Origin: Nitrospirota bacterium
GTDB taxonomy: Bacteria > NPL-UPA2 > JAGMAN01
Reading direction: 5' to 3'
Length of the DNA: 7,991 bases
Assembly: GCA_030605915.1 (NCBI GenBank)
Contig: JAUWHM010000015.1
Coordinates: 1 to 7,991, forward strand
Each line of letters starts with the position of its first letter. The stretch's first letter is position 1. Position numbers and translations under genes: made by a program. Of the stretch, positions 6,267-7,991 are shown one piece after another. The notes beneath the pieces were generated by a model. That model had not been told where the DNA came from. It did no database searches and worked only from the letters and a program-made list of their open reading frames with translations.

Positions 6267-7991
6267 TCACCTTCCTCTAACAATTTCCCTTGGGCAGCCG
6301 CCAAGCGGGCGATGGGAACCCGATAGGGAGAACAACTGACATAGTCCATTCCCACCCGGTGGCAGAATTCAATAGAACGAGGGTCTCCCCCATGCTCACC
6401 ACAGATTCCCACCTTAAGCTTGGGCCGGGTGGAGCGGCCTCGTTTAATACCCAGGGCCACTAACTCGCCAACCCCTCTCTCATCAATAGTCTGGAAAGGG
6501 TCCTGGGGCAGGATATGATTTCTTAGATAATCAGGCAGGAATTTTCCGGCATCGTCCCGGCTGAATCCGAAGGTCATCTGGGTAAGGTCATTGGTCCCAA
6601 AGGAGAAGAATTCAGCCTCCTCAGCAATCTCATCAGCAGTGAGGGCAGCCCGGGGAATCTCGATCATCGTCCCCACAGAGTAATTCACTCGAACCTCATA
6701 TTTCTTCATAACTTCTTCAGCCACTTCTACCACAACCTTCTTCTGGTTAGATAGTTCCTCCTTGGCACCTATCAGGGGTATCATAATCTCCGGATAGACC
6801 TTGACTGACTTCCCGGCCAGTTCGCAGGCGGCTTCCATAATGGCTCTCGCCTGCATGCGGGTGATCTCAGGATAGGTCACGCCCAGTCGACATCCTCTAT
6901 GTCCGAGCATGGGATTAATCTCATGCAAGGCATTGACCTTGGCCTTAATAGCGTCCAGTGAAACGCCCATTTCTTTGGCCATCTCCTTCTGACTCACCTC
7001 ATCCCGTGGAAGAAACTCATGAAGCGGTGGGTCCAGCGTCCGTATGGTAACCGGCAGCCCCTCCATAACTTTAAAAATCTCTATGAAATCCTTTTTTTGA
7101 TAAGGCAGGAGTTTATCGAGTGCTTTAAGGCGTCCTTCCTCCGTGTCACTGAGGATCATCTCCCGCATGGCCATGATTCGGTCCGGGCCGAAGAACATAT
7201 GTTCGGTCCGGCATAATCCAATCCCCTCCGCCCCAAAGTCCCTGGCCATCCTGGCGTCCTGAGGAGTATCCGCATTGGTGCGAACACCGAGGGTGCGAAC
7301 CTCATCAGCCCACTCCATCAGGGTCTTATAATAGAGGTTACGCTGCGGGTCAGCCGGCAGAAGAGCTAAGCTGCCCTGGTAAACTAATCCTCTGGTGCCA
7401 TTGAGCGTAATCCAGTCACCTTCTTTCAGCACTCTGCCATTAACCTTGAGCTGGCCCTTAGTCACATCTATATTCAGGTCTGTGCAACCAACGATGCAAC
7501 ATTTACCCCAGCCCCTGGCTACCAGAGCGGCATGGCTGGTCATGCCCCCGGTAGCGGTGAGAATAGCCTCAGCCGCATGCATACCATGAACATCTTCCGG
7601 ACTGGTCTCACTACGCACTAAGATGACTTCCTTCCCCTGCTCTGCCCAGGATTGAGCATCATCAGCCGTAAAGACAATCTGTCCGTGAGCACCACCAGGT
7701 CCGGCCGGAAGTCCTTCAGCAAGCTTTACCGCACTGGCTTCCTCCTTGGGGTCGAGCATGGGATGGAGGAGTTCGTCCAACTGTTCTGGTCGAACCCTGA
7801 GAAGAGCCTCCTCTTTGGATATGTTAGCCTCTTCACACATATCCACAGCCATTCTGACAGCGGCTGTACCATTACGTTTCCCTGTCCGAGTTTGGAGCAT
7901 ATACAGCTTTCCTTCCTGGATGGTGAACTCAATGTCCTGCATGTCCCGATAATGTCCTTCTAACTTTCCCCGGATGTCATCAATCTGCCGG
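6263..7991 (-). CDS. ppdK: Pyruvate phosphate dikinase (5' end outside window)
   Basis: The enzyme interconverts ATP + pyruvate + Pi and AMP + PEP + PPi in the cytoplasm, for PEP supply or PPi-linked glycolysis. The frame is open to the edge and reads HYRDMQDIEFTI across the Met codon at 7942, so that Met is internal. About 575 residues are visible of a usual 870-890; the N-terminal ATP-grasp region is cut off by the window. Numbered from the 7942 Met: the swivelling phosphohistidine domain has GGMTSHAALVARG with catalytic His137 and the Thr135 that is regulated in some homologues. The TIM-barrel domain has RTEHMFF (245-251), RTLDPPLHEFLP (301-312), GHRGCRLG (347-354), FGTNDLTQMTFG (448-459) and GICGEHGG (512-519) with catalytic Cys514. 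GTNDLTQ and DPPLHE separate it from PEP synthase and PTS enzyme I. No frameshift is seen. The stop overlaps the activator start by 4 bases, which places both in one transcript. Confidence 0.97.
   Translation of the reverse strand, partial: RQIDDIRGKLEGHYRDMQDIEFTIQEGKLYMLQTRTGKRNGTAAVRMAVDMCEEANISKEEALLRVRPEQLDELLHPMLDPKEEASAVKLAEGLPAGPGGAHGQIVFTADDAQSWAEQGKEVILVRSETSPEDVHGMHAAEAILTATGGMTSHAALVARGWGKCCIVGCTDLNIDVTKGQLKVNGRVLKEGDWITLNGTRGLVYQGSLALLPADPQRNLYYKTLMEWADEVRTLGVRTNADTPQDARMARDFGAEGIGLCRTEHMFFGPDRIMAMREMILSDTEEGRLKALDKLLPYQKKDFIEIFKVMEGLPVTIRTLDPPLHEFLPRDEVSQKEMAKEMGVSLDAIKAKVNALHEINPMLGHRGCRLGVTYPEITRMQARAIMEAACELAGKSVKVYPEIMIPLIGAKEELSNQKKVVVEVAEEVMKKYEVRVNYSVGTMIEIPRAALTADEIAEEAEFFSFGTNDLTQMTFGFSRDDAGKFLPDYLRNHILPQDPFQTIDERGVGELVALGIKRGRSTRPKLKVGICGEHGGDPRSIEFCHRVGMDYVSCSPYRVPIARLAAAQGKLLEEGE
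6268..6277 (-). promoter_or_regulatory. Ribosome binding site and in-frame stop that fix the activator start
   Basis: Read on the - strand, GAGGAAGGTG lies just before the ATG at 6266-6264, a good Shine-Dalgarno inside the end of the dikinase gene. The codon directly before the ATG (6269-6267) is TGA in the activator frame, so the protein cannot extend upstream and its lack of an N-terminal sensory domain is real, not a misplaced start. Confidence 0.85.

Noticed and set aside
6263..7942. Taking the Met codon at 7942 as the start of a short, ATP-grasp-less dikinase.
   Set aside because: The frame continues without a stop to the window edge and reads the conserved HYRDMQDIEF across that Met, so the gene is simply cut by the window.
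1..7991. A mobile element, phage or defence island.
   Set aside because: No transposase, integrase, terminal repeats, toxin or defence domains are seen; all seven genes belong to signalling or central metabolism.

Overview
The window holds two converging gene sets. On the + strand, from the left edge to 5229, five closely packed genes encode a cytoplasmic two-component and cyclic-di-GMP signalling cluster. On the - strand, from the right edge to 5286, lie a pyruvate phosphate dikinase gene and a sigma-54 activator gene that overlaps it. There is no rRNA, tRNA, CRISPR array or recognisable transposase, and no gene-free stretch over 60 bases.

Plus strand, in order: the C-terminal ATPase part of a histidine kinase (cut by the left edge); a GAF-domain histidine kinase; a histidine kinase with an N-terminal receiver domain; a receiver/HD-GYP response regulator (predicted c-di-GMP phosphodiesterase); and a receiver/GGDEF-like response regulator with a GGDDF signature. 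The spacings are a 4-base overlap, then 22, 22 and 33 bases, so this is very probably one operon. A plausible intrinsic terminator follows at 5254-5290. The three kinase ATPase domains are clear homologues of one another (NtrB-like), which suggests tandem duplication. Two kinases with different sensory inputs plus one whose carboxyl half alone is visible feed, by inference, two c-di-GMP output proteins with opposite predicted activities. The kinase-to-regulator wiring is not visible from sequence.

Minus strand: the dikinase lacks its N-terminal ATP-grasp region only because the window ends. Its phosphohistidine and PEP/pyruvate domains look intact. The activator starts in an ATGA overlap with the dikinase stop and has an in-frame stop codon directly before its ATG, so it truly lacks an N-terminal sensory domain, as PspF does.

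Organism: a bacterium with moderate GC, a sigma-54 system, many soluble sensor kinases and PPi-linked PEP/pyruvate metabolism. This fits an anaerobic or sediment-type lineage (Desulfobacterota or one of several candidate phyla), but nothing here fixes the taxon. The individual families are all known. The points most worth a second look are the dikinase/sensorless-activator pair, the opposed HD-GYP/GGDDF pair under a kinase array, and a repeat-like sequence that forms the tail of the second kinase.
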